From positions 496,001-560,000 of the forward strand of contig NZ_CP014306.1 of the NCBI RefSeq assembly GCF_001557535.2: DNA of 64,000 nucleotides. Direction: 5' to 3'. The stretch comes from Burkholderia sp. PAMC 26561 (GTDB lineage Bacteria > Pseudomonadota > Gammaproteobacteria > Burkholderiales > Burkholderiaceae). Of the stretch, positions 1 to 9,526 are shown piece by piece. A model generated the notes under the pieces. The model had not been told where the DNA came from. It was given only the letters and a program-made list of their open reading frames with translations, and made no database searches. Made by a program: the position numbers and the translations under genes. The first letter of the stretch is position 1, and every line of letters begins with the position of its first letter.

Positions 1-28
1 TAGGACTGATCCGCTAGGATTGGTCCTA

Positions 29-916
29 TTAGGCAGCCGCCGCTTGCGCGCGCAGACAGTCGATGAATTCAAGCACAATGCGCGAACGCGGAGCGGATCG
101 GTTCAGAATTAGAAGGCTCTTGAATTCGACCTGCGGGACCAGCGGACGACTGACCATTCCAGGCAAGCGCATCGCCCGAAGCAGGTCCGGTTCGACCAGC
201 GCGACGCCTGCGCCATTGAACGCGAGCATGATTCCGGTAATCGATAGGCCTACTTCGACGCTGATGTTCAACGCGACGCCGGCATCGCTCATTGCCTTGT
301 CCACATAGGGACGAAGCAGTGCTTGCGGCAAATAAGTGACGATGGCATAGGGCACCAAGTCGGCCGGCGATATCGACGATCGATTCGCAAGCGGGTGCGA
401 CTCGGGCAAGACGCACGTAATGCTTCCCCGCGAGAGGACTTCAGTTTCGACTTGCGCGCTGATGATCGGCTCATAGGCCAGTCCGATGTCGGCTTCCCGG
501 TTCAATACACGCTCAAGGACCACGGGCGAACCGAGCGATTGAAGCGCAATCTTCGCGTGGGGACGCGCCTTGGTGAAGCTGGCAACCGTCTGCGCTAGGA
601 GCCCATTGGCAAGCGGCGAGGTTGCCGCAATCGATAGCGAGCCACGCAAACCGCCCGCAAGGTCGCGCGACAAACGCTCTACCGCGTCAAGCCGGTTGAA
701 GATATCCGCTACGTCCGGCAGCAACGCTTCGGCCTCGGGCGTTGGACGCAAACGGCCGTTCACTCGATCAAAAAGCGGCATTTGAAGCCGGCTTTCAAAA
801 TGCTTGAGCACAGCGCTCACTGCCGGCTGAGTAATGTTTAGGGATTCGGCCGCTGCGGTTATCGACCCGGTGCGCATGATCGCGTGGAAGATTTCGATAT
901 GACGCAGGTTTAACAT
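29..916 (-). CDS. LysR-family transcriptional regulator
   Basis: 295-aa LysR-type regulator of full family length. An N-terminal winged HTH (about residues 18-37, containing SLNITQPAVS) is followed by a typical linker and a periplasmic-binding-protein-like effector domain (about 90-290) with motifs such as READIGLAYEP and GAGVALVEP. It is expected to bind DNA in the cytoplasm and respond to a small molecule that cannot be named from sequence. The ATG at 916 leaves the standard short LTTR N-terminus. The usual divergently transcribed target is absent: about 1.1 kb without a supported gene follows on the other side, so the regulator looks orphaned here. Family assignment is secure; the regulon is unknown. 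Confidence 0.93.
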   Translation of the reverse strand: MLNLRHIEIFHAIMRTGSITAAAESLNITQPAVSAVLKHFESRLQMPLFDRVNGRLRPTPEAEALLPDVADIFNRLDAVERLSRDLAGGLRGSLSIAATSPLANGLLAQTVASFTKARPHAKIALQSLGSPVVLERVLNREADIGLAYEPIISAQVETEVLSRGSITCVLPESHPLANRSSISPADLVPYAIVTYLPQALLRPYVDKAMSDAGVALNISVEVGLSITGIMLAFNGAGVALVEPDLLRAMRLPGMVSRPLVPQVEFKSLLILNRSAPRSRIVLEFIDCLRAQAAAA

Positions 917-2010
917 TTCTAGTCACACAGTCGTGGTGAAAATTCATGCGATGTCGTGAGCGCAGATCAACGGAAGATAACGTCGCAAACGCAAACTGCG
1001 CAAGCGGCGCATTGTTGATCACGCTGGTGCTTTGATTGCTGTGAATCGCGTCTAGGCGAGGCGCATGTCATGGAGATAGAGTCGAAGCCGTGAACGAGTC
1101 GGGCTCGACACGGATTACAGTGTGTTTCGCTCACCTAGCCCCTTCCTGCTTGCCCGGTGCCCGGCCTGTTACTTCCGGGCATAGAGCGTTCCAGGCATAG
1201 AGCACAAGCGCATCATACTGCTACACCAACGACGAAGAGTCGCTCCCCTCACCCGAGCCCTATAGTTGCGGTTGGACGATGCTCGCCGTGCTCATTACAG
1301 GGACACCGGCAGGCATCGCTCAACGAACCTGTTCTGCGCTCGGTGACCGGCATGCGACGCAAGTCACGCCGCCGATCAGCTCTTGCGATCAGCTCTTGTC
1401 CAGCGATCGCGCTTGGTGTGAACCGTTTGAGTCGATGATCGTAAGTTCGCGAAATGAAATTCGCTACTGTCGAAGGATGTGACACCTTGCCCCCACAGCT
1501 TACGTAAAGCGGTCCACGCCAGCCGCGCGCGGGAACTATGCGAATTGGAGGCAGCGCGATTCAAACGCGGCAGAGGGAGATTTGGCAACTGTTCCGTCAG
1601 ATTGCCAATGGTCTCGGGCGCCGCTCTGATTAGCCTGTGGGGCACGCAAAACCGGGGAAACCGGTGAAACCGGCGCAACGCGCGCTGCGATCACGCTCAG
1701 GCACATCCAACAAATGTTCGTCACAGATACAGCCACACGACCTAAGCAGTTGCGCGTCGTCTTGCGCGCGTCCCACACCGTTGACAAGTTCTTGTTTCCA
1801 AAGACGTCCCCGTTTAGTTAATCCCGCTTTCTCGGCGCACCCTCACGTCGATGATGGGGCTGCGCTAGTCGCCACCATTGCAGCGTTACGTCTGATGAAT
1901 GTGGGGTGACGCACGGAACCGTCCCGTGTCACCCGCTTAAAGTAGCTCCATGCTGAATTTGCTAGCACCCGCGCTTTCTTTGTGCGTCTCGCGTCCTCTC
2001 AAACGAAAAC
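917..2010. other. Intergenic stretch without supported gene
   Basis: About 1.1 kb between the LysR gene and the PilZ gene. Short open frames exist on both strands but none has a ribosome-binding site or recognisable family. Small repeats are visible: a 13-bp direct duplication GATCAGCTCTTG(C/T) at 1374-1399, and about three 9-bp units of the type AAACCGGNG at 1649-1675. A GGGTGAC/GTCACCC inverted repeat lies around 1905-1935 without a T-tract. Promoters of both flanking genes should lie here, but I cannot place them. Confidence 0.5.
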
Positions 2011-2907
2011 ATGGCACTCGTTAAAATTTCGGCTCACGAACTGGAACTCGACACGCCTTTGCGCTTTCGCATTTACTCCGCCGTTGGGAAGCTTCTCTTA
2101 GGCGAAGGCAATGCTTTGCGCTCTGAGGCGCAGCGAGAAAGGCTTCTGACGATCGGCGCTTATCGCGAAGCCGACGCGCCCGGGCCCACACCTACTGACG
2201 CGGGCGTGGGCGATGCTGTGTTGATTTCAACGGCCGCGCATACCACGGCCGAGCCGCTTGCTCTGGAGCCCCTGCAAGGGCACTTCCCGACACTGCCCAC
2301 CGGCATTGAACAATTTCAGTTGACTTCGTGCACCGGGCATACCGCGTCGTTTTATGTTCGATATGTCGGTGCAATTCCTGAGCTCGCGCTGCTTGTCATG
2401 GTTCAAGGCGAAAGCGAACATCTTCAAGTAGGCGCGGAGCTCGAGGCCAAGGTGATATTTGGGCGGGCATTCTATGCCTTTCGCACCCGGGTCGCCGCGC
2501 GGGACAGTCGCATCCCGGCGCTTCTCCAACTCGAATACCCTGCGACTATCAAAAGACATACGATTCGCAAGCACATGCGAATCAACACCCGACTATCCGC
2601 GCGTCTCATTCGCAATGACGTGGTGGCCACCGGGTTCGATGCGCAGATCACGAACCTGTGCGCGAGCGGCATCGGCGTCTTCTTGCCTGACGCGACGCTT
2701 GAAGTTGGCGAACACTTCAAGATCGCCGTGCGGCTGAAGGTCGATGGGCGTGAGCATGCCCTCGTGTTTCATTGCGTCGCACGCAATCGGTCGTTCGAGG
2801 GAAAAGGCCTCAAGGTGGGTGCTGAATTCAGTGCACTGCCTGACGAGACTCGGCGTATGACCCAGGCGTATATTTTTCAGCAAGCAACGGGCACTTCTCA
2901 GGACTGA
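2011..2907 (+). CDS. PilZ-domain protein, YcgR-like c-di-GMP effector
   Basis: 298-aa soluble protein with a C-terminal PilZ domain (about residues 180-290). The c-di-GMP signature is partly visible: an RxxxR box R186-K-H-M-R190 followed by N215-L-C-A-S-G-I-G, which fits the D/N-x-S-x-x-G box with Cys in place of Ser. The upstream half (about 90-175) resembles the YcgR-type N-terminal domain of flagellar brake proteins. There is no signal peptide or membrane segment, so it should act in the cytoplasm as a c-di-GMP receptor affecting motility or exopolysaccharide. No flagellar gene is nearby, so the output target is unknown. The Ser-to-Cys change could alter ligand affinity. Confidence 0.82.
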   Translation: MALVKISAHELELDTPLRFRIYSAVGKLLLGEGNALRSEAQRERLLTIGAYREADAPGPTPTDAGVGDAVLISTAAHTTAEPLALEPLQGHFPTLPTGIEQFQLTSCTGHTASFYVRYVGAIPELALLVMVQGESEHLQVGAELEAKVIFGRAFYAFRTRVAARDSRIPALLQLEYPATIKRHTIRKHMRINTRLSARLIRNDVVATGFDAQITNLCASGIGVFLPDATLEVGEHFKIAVRLKVDGREHALVFHCVARNRSFEGKGLKVGAEFSALPDETRRMTQAYIFQQATGTSQD

Positions 2908-2990
2908 GTTACGGCGCTCAGACAAGTAGCACCGCAGGTCCAAAATTTGCGTCGCCTCGCGAAGACTTAACCACAAAACGAGAACGCGAT

Positions 2991-3419
2991 ATGAAAATTT
3001 GGTCCTATATCACCGTTGCTACCGTGATCGGGTCGGCAAGCCTCAGCGCTCAAGCGCAAGTTGCCGGAACTCAGCCCTTAAGCGTGACGGTGCAGCAGTC
3101 AGCAGCATTGCTTCAAGGATGGAGTGCTAAAAAAGGCATTCTCGGCAAAGCGGTCTACAACGACGCCAACGAGAAAATTGGTTCGATCATGGATTTGGTG
3201 ATTTCGCCGGACACTACGGTTTCAGCAGCCATTATTGCCACGGGCGGATTCCTCGGTGTCGCGACCCATGATGTCGCGGTACCGATCGGGTCTCTCGATA
3301 TTCGTAACGGCAATTTCTATTTGGCCGGCGCAACGAAACAAGCACTCAAGGACACGCCCGAGTTCCAGTACAACAAAGTGCAGACGCCAGCCAAGCCAAG
3401 AAAGCTTCAGGCTAAATAA
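2991..3419 (+). CDS. Secreted PRC-barrel domain protein
   Basis: 142-aa protein with a clear Sec signal peptide: Lys at position 2, a hydrophobic core, and a probable cleavage after SAQA near residue 22. The mature part (about 45-130) matches the PRC-barrel fold, with the recurring pattern of a conserved-residue strand (GKAVYNDANEKIGSIMDLVI), a segment ending in VGIATHDVAVP-like sequence (here GVATHDVAVPIGSL), and a final NGNFYLAGATK strand. PRC-barrel proteins of this secreted type are common in Burkholderiales and of unknown role, often described as envelope or stress related. It lies 83 bp after the PilZ gene in the same direction and is followed by an intrinsic terminator. Confidence 0.8.
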   Translation: MKIWSYITVATVIGSASLSAQAQVAGTQPLSVTVQQSAALLQGWSAKKGILGKAVYNDANEKIGSIMDLVISPDTTVSAAIIATGGFLGVATHDVAVPIGSLDIRNGNFYLAGATKQALKDTPEFQYNKVQTPAKPRKLQAK

Positions 3420-3484
3420 CACCTGAGCGCGTACGCGGGGCCTTTCCGCAAAGCGGCGGGAGCTGACCAAGCGTGAAAGGAAGT

Positions 3485-3514
3485 CGCGACCTGCAAAGGG
3501 TCGCGGCTTTTTTT
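3485..3514 (+). terminator. Rho-independent terminator after PRC-barrel gene
   Basis: Perfect 7-bp stem CGCGACC / GGTCGCG with a 7-nt loop, then GC and seven T residues (3508-3514). It lies 65 bp after the PRC-barrel stop codon. Confidence 0.88.
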
Positions 3515-3790
3515 GCACTGGGGCGAGCGTTCGATGTCCTGAGCGAGCCGGAGAACAAGGCGCCCTCGTCGCCGTAAGAGCGCAATTGTCACCACTTCAG
3601 GCTCGCCCCTTATTTGCTTATCGCAAGCGCAAACGTCTTGAACACCTCGAGTTGGGTAGGCGCATAAACCTGTGCGCGCTCCCGCTTACCACGTGATGAA
3701 TGGGTTGTGCCGATGACACCGAACGTTTTTGCGACGGCACACGCGCCACGTGCGGCATCGGCTTGTGCCATCACCCATTCGTGGCTTGCG

Positions 3791-4429
3791 TTATCCAAGC
3801 TCGCACTTCGGCTTTTTGGACCTCCTGTCGATTGCATCGATGGCCTGCGACACAACCACATGGGGCTTTCGGATCTCGAAAAAACGAAGCAAGCGAAGCC
3901 GGAGGTAGTGGTAGAGCTCGTCTGGCGCAAGGATTGACTCGGGCAGCAACGGATGGATTTGGCAAGGCGTCGCCGCAGCGATTGCCAGCCCCTCAACCGG
4001 ACACCCATACACGCTCAGGAGCGAACGTAACGCGCGCAAGACCGCTGCAAGCCGTCGCACCGGCGCGGTGTGAAGCACAGCCCCATCCTGAGCGTGCGCT
4101 GCGATCAATGTCTCGGCGTCGAGCCCTGGTTCGACGCTTCCCTGAAACGGCATTACGCACACAACAAACGCGCCGAACGGCGTTACGACCACCACATCCA
4201 GATCCGTAATCGCGCACTGTGTGTGAGGCGCATGGACAAAGCGCAGCCCGCAACGTATCGCATAGTCGCCTACCCCTAAGCGACGCAGCACCTGCTCGAA
4301 CAAGGCCGAGACACCCTTGACCATTTCATCCATGCCAAGAACAGGCGAACGCAGATTTTTACTACTTGTCTCAGATGCGCTTTCGGCCAAACGCCGGGCA
4401 CCGCAATCGCTCAATACCGATGTGGTCAA
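3791..4429 (-). CDS. NERD-like domain protein lacking usual catalytic residues
   Basis: 212-aa protein. The middle (about residues 55-100) resembles the NERD nuclease-related core: ITDLDVVVVTPFGAFVV followed by CVMPFQGSV. Active family members have an acidic-x-Lys pair (E-x-K) at this strand before the 'xxxG' turn; here that spot reads C-V-M, so catalysis is unlikely if the alignment is right. The remainder is helical, with LRLRLLRFFEIRKPHVVV near the end. The start is probably a TTG at 4429, placed 7 nt after a strong GAGGGG; an ATG at residue 33 is the alternative. It sits downstream of the recombinase-like gene on the same strand, with about 170 bp between. The fold call is tentative. Confidence 0.45.
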   Translation of the reverse strand: MTTSVLSDCGARRLAESASETSSKNLRSPVLGMDEMVKGVSALFEQVLRRLGVGDYAIRCGLRFVHAPHTQCAITDLDVVVVTPFGAFVVCVMPFQGSVEPGLDAETLIAAHAQDGAVLHTAPVRRLAAVLRALRSLLSVYGCPVEGLAIAAATPCQIHPLLPESILAPDELYHYLRLRLLRFFEIRKPHVVVSQAIDAIDRRSKKPKCELG

Positions 4430-4599
4430 AACAATCCCCTCTTCAAAGTAGACCTTACCAGCCTAAGCAAAGAAGAAGAAAGTCAAGCAGCCTGCGAGGC
4501 GCACCGATCGCAAATGATGCGCAGCCGGCCGATCATCAAGCCGCGCGTCCGGCCGCGCCTCTTGCACAATGAATGACGAGTCGTGGGAGCGCTGAAATT

Positions 4600-5877
4600 T
4601 TAGACAGTCACGCTCTCGTCGCTCTCGTCGCTCTCGTCGCTCTCGTCGCTCTCGTCGCTCTCGTCGCTATGGTCGCTATGGTCGTTCCCCTCATCGCCGT
4701 CCCGCGCTGCAGCGCCGCCGCTCACGCGAGCGCTTGGATCGCTTACCTTGGAAAGCACGCGATACAGCGCCTGGCGCGAGATGCCCAGTGACTTCGCCGC
4801 GTGCGACTTATTGCCGTTTGCTGCCGCGAGTGCCACGAGCGCTTGCTCGCAGCTCACCACCGGCGCATCAATCTTGCGAATCGCTGCAAACGAAGAAATG
4901 TAGGCGCCCGCCTTGGTCGCTAATCCATGCCCGGCCGCAGCGACAATCTTTTCCATCGCAAGCTGGTGCAATTGCGGATCGGGCTTTTGATCAGAACGCT
5001 TGATCGGTGCAGGCACGCCGGTCACTTGCTTGTACATGCGCTGCAAGTAGGCGTGGCGCAAGCCATGCACTGTCACCCCCAAACCCTTTTGCGAGACGCC
5101 CTCATTAGCTAACACTTTATAAAAATGGCGATACCATTTTTTGAGCGAATAAGACTCGGGAATCATTGAGCCCGTACGGGGGTTTGCCATCTGCGCGGCC
5201 CGAATAAGCAGGTCATACTGCCAGTCGGCATCGATGGGCACCACACGCGGGCGCCCGCCTTTGGTCCCATCGGTCACGTGAAGATGGCCGGACACGCGCA
5301 GACACTGAAGTGGGCGCAGCAGCATGCTCTCTTGCGCGCGTAAGCCAAACGCGGACTGTAACTCGACCTGAATCGCAACCCACCGGTCGCTGTGCGATAA
5401 GCGCGCGATGACCTCATCAACATTCACGTCGGCGGCCTCCCACGATTTGTCCCGTTGCGCTACGTAATACCGGCGGTACCCGTCGGGGCGCGTGATGTAG
5501 TCATCGACCGTACCCACTAGCTGGTGTTTGCCCATCCATGCTGCGAGCGTGCGCCAATACGTGAGTTTGTTTTCGACCGTCCCTGGGCTCTGTTTATTTT
5601 TAATCACCCACACATTAACCAGATGCCGAATATGCTTGCTCGAGATATTCCACGGTGTCTCAATGGCAAAGCCATCGCGCCTTAGCTCTTTGAAACCGGC
5701 AATCAAAGACAAGAGGCGCCGCTCCTGTGTTTTAATTGAAATGGCATTGGCTGTCACCCGCGTCTTACTATGCGCATGAGACAGGAATTGTTGGAAGAGT
5801 TTGTCCAGCTCTCCGGTTAAACGCTTAGGAAGACCCGATCGTTCAAGTATTGCGCGATAACTGACTACGACTTTCAT
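4600..5877 (-). CDS. Tyrosine recombinase-like protein with Fis-type HTH and DES-repeat tail
   Basis: 425 aa. Residues about 30-130 look like an integrase core-binding domain; about 165-330 form the catalytic domain. All six expected positions can be seen: R180 (FGLRAQES), K206 (GTKGG), H271 and R274 (HGLRH), H317 (AAGHG) and Y326 (GAYISS). A Fis-like HTH follows (about 345-378, with SHAAKSLGISRQALYRVL), which is not a normal part of phage integrases. The last 25 residues are DHS-DHS-(DES)6-VTV, encoded by a 9-bp tandem repeat. The ATG at 5877 follows GAGGAAA at good spacing. A diverged paralogue lies 0.86 kb upstream in the same orientation. It probably rearranges or binds DNA of a mobile element; no att site or adjacent tRNA was found. 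Confidence 0.82.
   Translation of the reverse strand: MKVVVSYRAILERSGLPKRLTGELDKLFQQFLSHAHSKTRVTANAISIKTQERRLLSLIAGFKELRRDGFAIETPWNISSKHIRHLVNVWVIKNKQSPGTVENKLTYWRTLAAWMGKHQLVGTVDDYITRPDGYRRYYVAQRDKSWEAADVNVDEVIARLSHSDRWVAIQVELQSAFGLRAQESMLLRPLQCLRVSGHLHVTDGTKGGRPRVVPIDADWQYDLLIRAAQMANPRTGSMIPESYSLKKWYRHFYKVLANEGVSQKGLGVTVHGLRHAYLQRMYKQVTGVPAPIKRSDQKPDPQLHQLAMEKIVAAAGHGLATKAGAYISSFAAIRKIDAPVVSCEQALVALAAANGNKSHAAKSLGISRQALYRVLSKVSDPSARVSGGAAARDGDEGNDHSDHSDESDESDESDESDESDESVTV
4612..4683 (-). repeat. 9-bp tandem repeat coding a DES/DHS tail
   Basis: Eight consecutive 9-bp units: six exact GCTCTCGTC copies (4612-4665) and two GCTATGGTC variants (4666-4683). Read on the minus strand they encode Asp-Glu-Ser six times and Asp-His-Ser twice at the extreme C-terminus of the recombinase-like protein. 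Unit loss or gain by slippage would keep the frame and only change tail length. Confidence 0.95.
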
Positions 5878-6738
5878 TTGCTTTCCTCATATTTAAACGG
5901 CACGCGGTTAAAAATTAATGCCGTCTTCAGTTAATTAGTCTAGACATACAATTCGCCATCCCAACGCCTCAACCAACTACTAAGGACTCTGCGCGAACAC
6001 CAATCACACTTCGACCGCTGCGTTAGCAGCACGCGAAAACGAAGTTCAGGCGATGTCTCCATAGAAAAACGTTCTCAGTACCGCGTCGTTATGCATCGTT
6101 GGGTGCCGAGCACTACCCATCCCGGCGCACAAGGCACTCAGTTTCCAGCACCCATTACGAGCGCGATAATTCGCGTGAATCTATAGGCGTCGCGTGTTGT
6201 TCCGCCAGCGACGATTCGCGTCTTCGCCAAGTCACCGGTTTTGCGGCGCGCACAATGCTATTACTTAACCTCCGCTATGATTCTTGCGTTGATTTCGTTT
6301 TAGGTCTTTCGTTTTTTTTCGCATACGTGACGATCAACCCACATGACCTCCAATTTTTCTCGCTCCCTGAAAATTCTCGGTGATTTTTAAACAATCTCCG
6401 ATTTGTTTTTAGGTTACGTAACCGGAAGTTGCAAATCTCACTCAATGTTTATTGATCCTCCTCAACGCATTCTGGAACACTACGCGTCCCCTTCTAATAA
6501 ACTAACGCATCGCACGCCAGATAATTAAACAGGGCAAAGCCGCCGCACCTAATGGAACACACAGCGCGAATCTCAATAAGAAAACCAGTTAAGCACGAAT
6601 GTCGTATCGCCGGTAATGGTGGACACAGGAAATTTCGAAGGTGAACTTTATTGCGATCGCGTATTGCCTCGATGCTGCAGGTGAACTAGGTTGATCAAAT
6701 GGCAATTTAAGGTCGGTTGATACGACGGACTGTGCTCC
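5878..6738. other. Spacer between the two recombinase-like genes
   Basis: 861 bp with no supported gene and falling GC, especially T-rich around 6290-6420. A perfect 12-bp palindrome GGTTACGTAACC lies at 6412-6423 and could be an operator or recombinase site. The promoter of the first recombinase-like gene should lie at the left end, just above 5877. Confidence 0.5.
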
Positions 6739-7881
6739 TTATTTCGACACGGCTTGGCTCCCGTTCTCGAGACGCCGATAGAGCGTTTGACGTGAGATAC
6801 CTAAACTCTTTGCCGCATGGGATTTGATTCCCAGAGCGTTGGCAAGGGCTGCCTGTGCTTGTTCAGCCGTCACTTCTGGCATGGCGACGCGAACGCGATC
6901 TATCACTAGATACCTGCTCGCCTTAATTTCCCGACTGAGGCCCGCCGCTTGCACAACGCGCCGCATGGCGGCACGATGACTGTCGCGCTCCGCGCGTTCA
7001 GATGTACCTTTCACCGGGGCGGCCATGCTTGTCGATCGCTCGTACACATCCTGCAGATATTGGTGGCGCAAACCCAAACTGGTTATGCCAAGCATCCTGT
7101 TCACGATCCCGTGTTTGTTCAACACAGCGTAGTAGACATTGCGCCATTGACTCGTCGTCAATCCTTGTCTCATTGTCGTGCCGGTAGATTTGTTGGATAA
7201 ACGCGCCGCCTCTGTTAACACCGCATATTGCAGTTCGATTGGAACGGATCGCGCATGACCGCCAATCGTTCCCCGCATCACATTCACGAACGCTTTGTCT
7301 CGCAGCGCCTGCGCGGGCTTTAGCATGAAGCTTTCTCCCACCTTCAACCCAAATGCCATCTGCAACTTCAGCTGAACGGCAACATTAGGGTCGGTGCGTG
7401 CAACTTGTTCGATCAGGAGCATCGCATTCACCCCGCTGCCGTCCCAGGATTTATCTCGAGATGCCAAATGCGACCTGACTAATCCGTGCGATTCTCGATC
7501 AATGTAATCACTGAGCGTTCCAACTAATTCGGGCGTACCAATCCATTCGCCAAAGGCACGTAAATGCGTCAGCTTGTTTTCAATCGTGCCGCCGGAATGA
7601 CCGAGACGGACCCACAAGTTAACCAAAATCTGCACGTCGCTTTTGTTGATGTTCTGGGGGTATCGCAATGGTTGACCGTTCATGTGCAATTCAAGGAACG
7701 ATCGGCAGATCGCTCGTGCACGGACCTCTTTGGTCTTTGCCGACAATGATTTCGATGTGATTCTCGCGCGGCGGTGATACCGTTCGATGTTATCTGCTAA
7801 GAGACATTCAAGGGCAATCCTGAAGGGTAATGGCAACTTGTAGTCGTGAATTACGGCGGATACATCGAAGATCGGTGCCAT
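6739..7881 (-). CDS. Degenerate tyrosine recombinase-like protein with Fis-type HTH
   Basis: 380-aa paralogue of the neighbouring 425-aa protein, colinear along its length (shared TIENKLTHLRAFGEW-like, SRDKSWDG, and SHAAKSLGISRQTLYRRL segments). Aligning by eye, the catalytic positions are largely lost: the box I Arg is K180, the beta-strand Lys is I206, the HGLR His is L269, and the second His is replaced within AAGLSREIK. Only R272 and the likely Tyr (Y324, SRYLVI) remain. The C-terminal Fis-like HTH is intact, so the protein may have become a DNA-binding factor or an accessory subunit of the active paralogue. The start is set at 7881 because AGGAAAGACT lies directly before that ATG; a longer form from 7941 is possible but lacks this site. 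Confidence 0.8.
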   Translation of the reverse strand: MAPIFDVSAVIHDYKLPLPFRIALECLLADNIERYHRRARITSKSLSAKTKEVRARAICRSFLELHMNGQPLRYPQNINKSDVQILVNLWVRLGHSGGTIENKLTHLRAFGEWIGTPELVGTLSDYIDRESHGLVRSHLASRDKSWDGSGVNAMLLIEQVARTDPNVAVQLKLQMAFGLKVGESFMLKPAQALRDKAFVNVMRGTIGGHARSVPIELQYAVLTEAARLSNKSTGTTMRQGLTTSQWRNVYYAVLNKHGIVNRMLGITSLGLRHQYLQDVYERSTSMAAPVKGTSERAERDSHRAAMRRVVQAAGLSREIKASRYLVIDRVRVAMPEVTAEQAQAALANALGIKSHAAKSLGISRQTLYRRLENGSQAVSK

Positions 7882-9526
7882 AGTCTTTCCTTCGCAAAAA
7901 AATTGGTATAGATACGGGCTCAGAACGTGCGAGTACCTCACCCGTGCGAAAAGCGTATGTGCTCAAGGGCGAACTCGCGCGCTGCGCCAACATTAGTCAA
8001 CGTTAATACATTGGGCTCTCTTCCCAGCGGGCTGCACTTCGTCCGCGTCGCTAAGCACGCGTGTCCCAGCACGGCCGCAGCATTTCTATCAAATGATGTT
8101 GGTCACTAGATTTTCCGCTGGCTGGCCGACGCTTCTTGCTTGCAGGTCTGTGCGTGCACGGTGCCATGTCGGGCGGTCGTCCGATCGTTTGTTTCGAATG
8201 TTCTCGATTTCGCCGTTCAATGTTCTTTGTTAGTAACCGTCGTGCCGATCGATACGACGGGTGGGTTTTAGGAAACTACGCGCTTGCATTCCGGGACTTT
8301 AGCGATGATTGTTTGATCCACCCGACGCAGGGAAGCGGCTGCGTTCCGATGGTCCCAAGTCAGCAATGCAGACTCAGGCTACTCAGCCGACGCACGCTAG
8401 GGCGGCAGCTAAGCAATTCTATTTGCGCATTTTGGTTCGGCTGCGCGTGCCGATCGATTAGTTCTCGGAAACTCGTACATGCTTCGTACATGAAGTTTCC
8501 CGCCCCTGGCAAGCCGGTGCATCGTTGCCGCGGTGTATCGGGCAACCCACACCATGCCCAGCGACAATGCTGAAGGGGCGAGTTGAATGGCCTCGAGCGC
8601 AGTGAGTCCGGTCACACGCTCGTTCTTAGTCACATGCTCCGCGCTTAGCGCACGCGGGTCATGGACGGTCAATATGCCTTGGACGCCCGAATGTCGGGAC
8701 GGCGGCATGTGATGCAATTGGCGGACGTCCAGGACGTCTTTCATGAAGATGGCGTTCATTGGAAAGCGTTGTAACGGAGTCGGGGCCCTCAGGCTCAAGT
8801 CGATGCGTCGATGGCGCGGTGTATGAATGAATCGTACCGCTGCGTGCGGCGCGCATTGGCTTGCAAAGCTCACGAATTTGCTATGTCTTTCGCCGCAAGC
8901 GGCTGAAATTAGCGTTATCTGTGAGCCACGAAGCCGCTACGCGCGCGTTTTTGGGTTTCCTGACACGGCCCATACAGTGATGCAGGGGCCATACGCAGCG
9001 CTCAATGGCGGTGACACGCCCACTGCGTTGTCGCAGCGTCCGCCCAAAAATAATACTGAGCGAGTTGCGCACTCAGTTGTCGCGTCGCACCACCGGTTGA
9101 ATCGGCGCCAAGCCCTGTCAACAAGCTCCTGCGCATGGGCTGGAGATACCCTTATGTGGATAACTACAAGGCTTCCCTTTTAAAGGCTCCAATGGGTCAT
9201 CCTCTGAAATGTAGAGAAGGGAAGCGCGTCGGTTTGGGTTCTGCCACCGCGCCGACGCTGTGGTTGTGCCGCCGCCTGACGCCACCACTGGAGACGCCGA
9301 AAGCACCGGAAGCACCGGAAGCACCAATGCGGGAGAGCGGACCCATCGCAATCACCGAACCGAACGACATGCAATGGGCCCGGATGTTGAGACGTCCCGC
9401 ACGGTCCGTTTTGGCGACGCCACAAGGACGCTTTTCTCGCCCGACTTAGCGCACGCGATGCCCCATAAGTTGAGGCGATGATCTGGACCGCGTTTATGCG
9501 TCATCCGTTTTGATAAGCCCGCCAGG
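7882..9526. other. Stretch without supported gene
   Basis: About 1.6 kb. Several open frames of 60-155 codons occur on both strands (for example 8409-8873 minus and 9260-9481 plus), but none combines a start, a ribosome-binding site and recognisable sequence. A short 9-bp tandem repeat lies at 9301-9325. Confidence 0.45.
9301..9325. repeat. 9-bp direct repeat, about 2.8 copies
   Basis: Two exact AAGCACCGG units (9301-9318) and a third partial AAGCACC copy, in a region with no supported gene. Confidence 0.85.

Noticed and set aside
1905..1936. GGGTGAC / GTCACCC inverted repeat as a terminator
   Set aside because: The stem has a bulge and no T-tract follows on either strand, and no gene ends just before it.
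8409..8873. 155-codon minus-strand frame
   Set aside because: Starts at GTG without a ribosome-binding site; internal ATG at 8759 also lacks one; sequence matches nothing I recognise.
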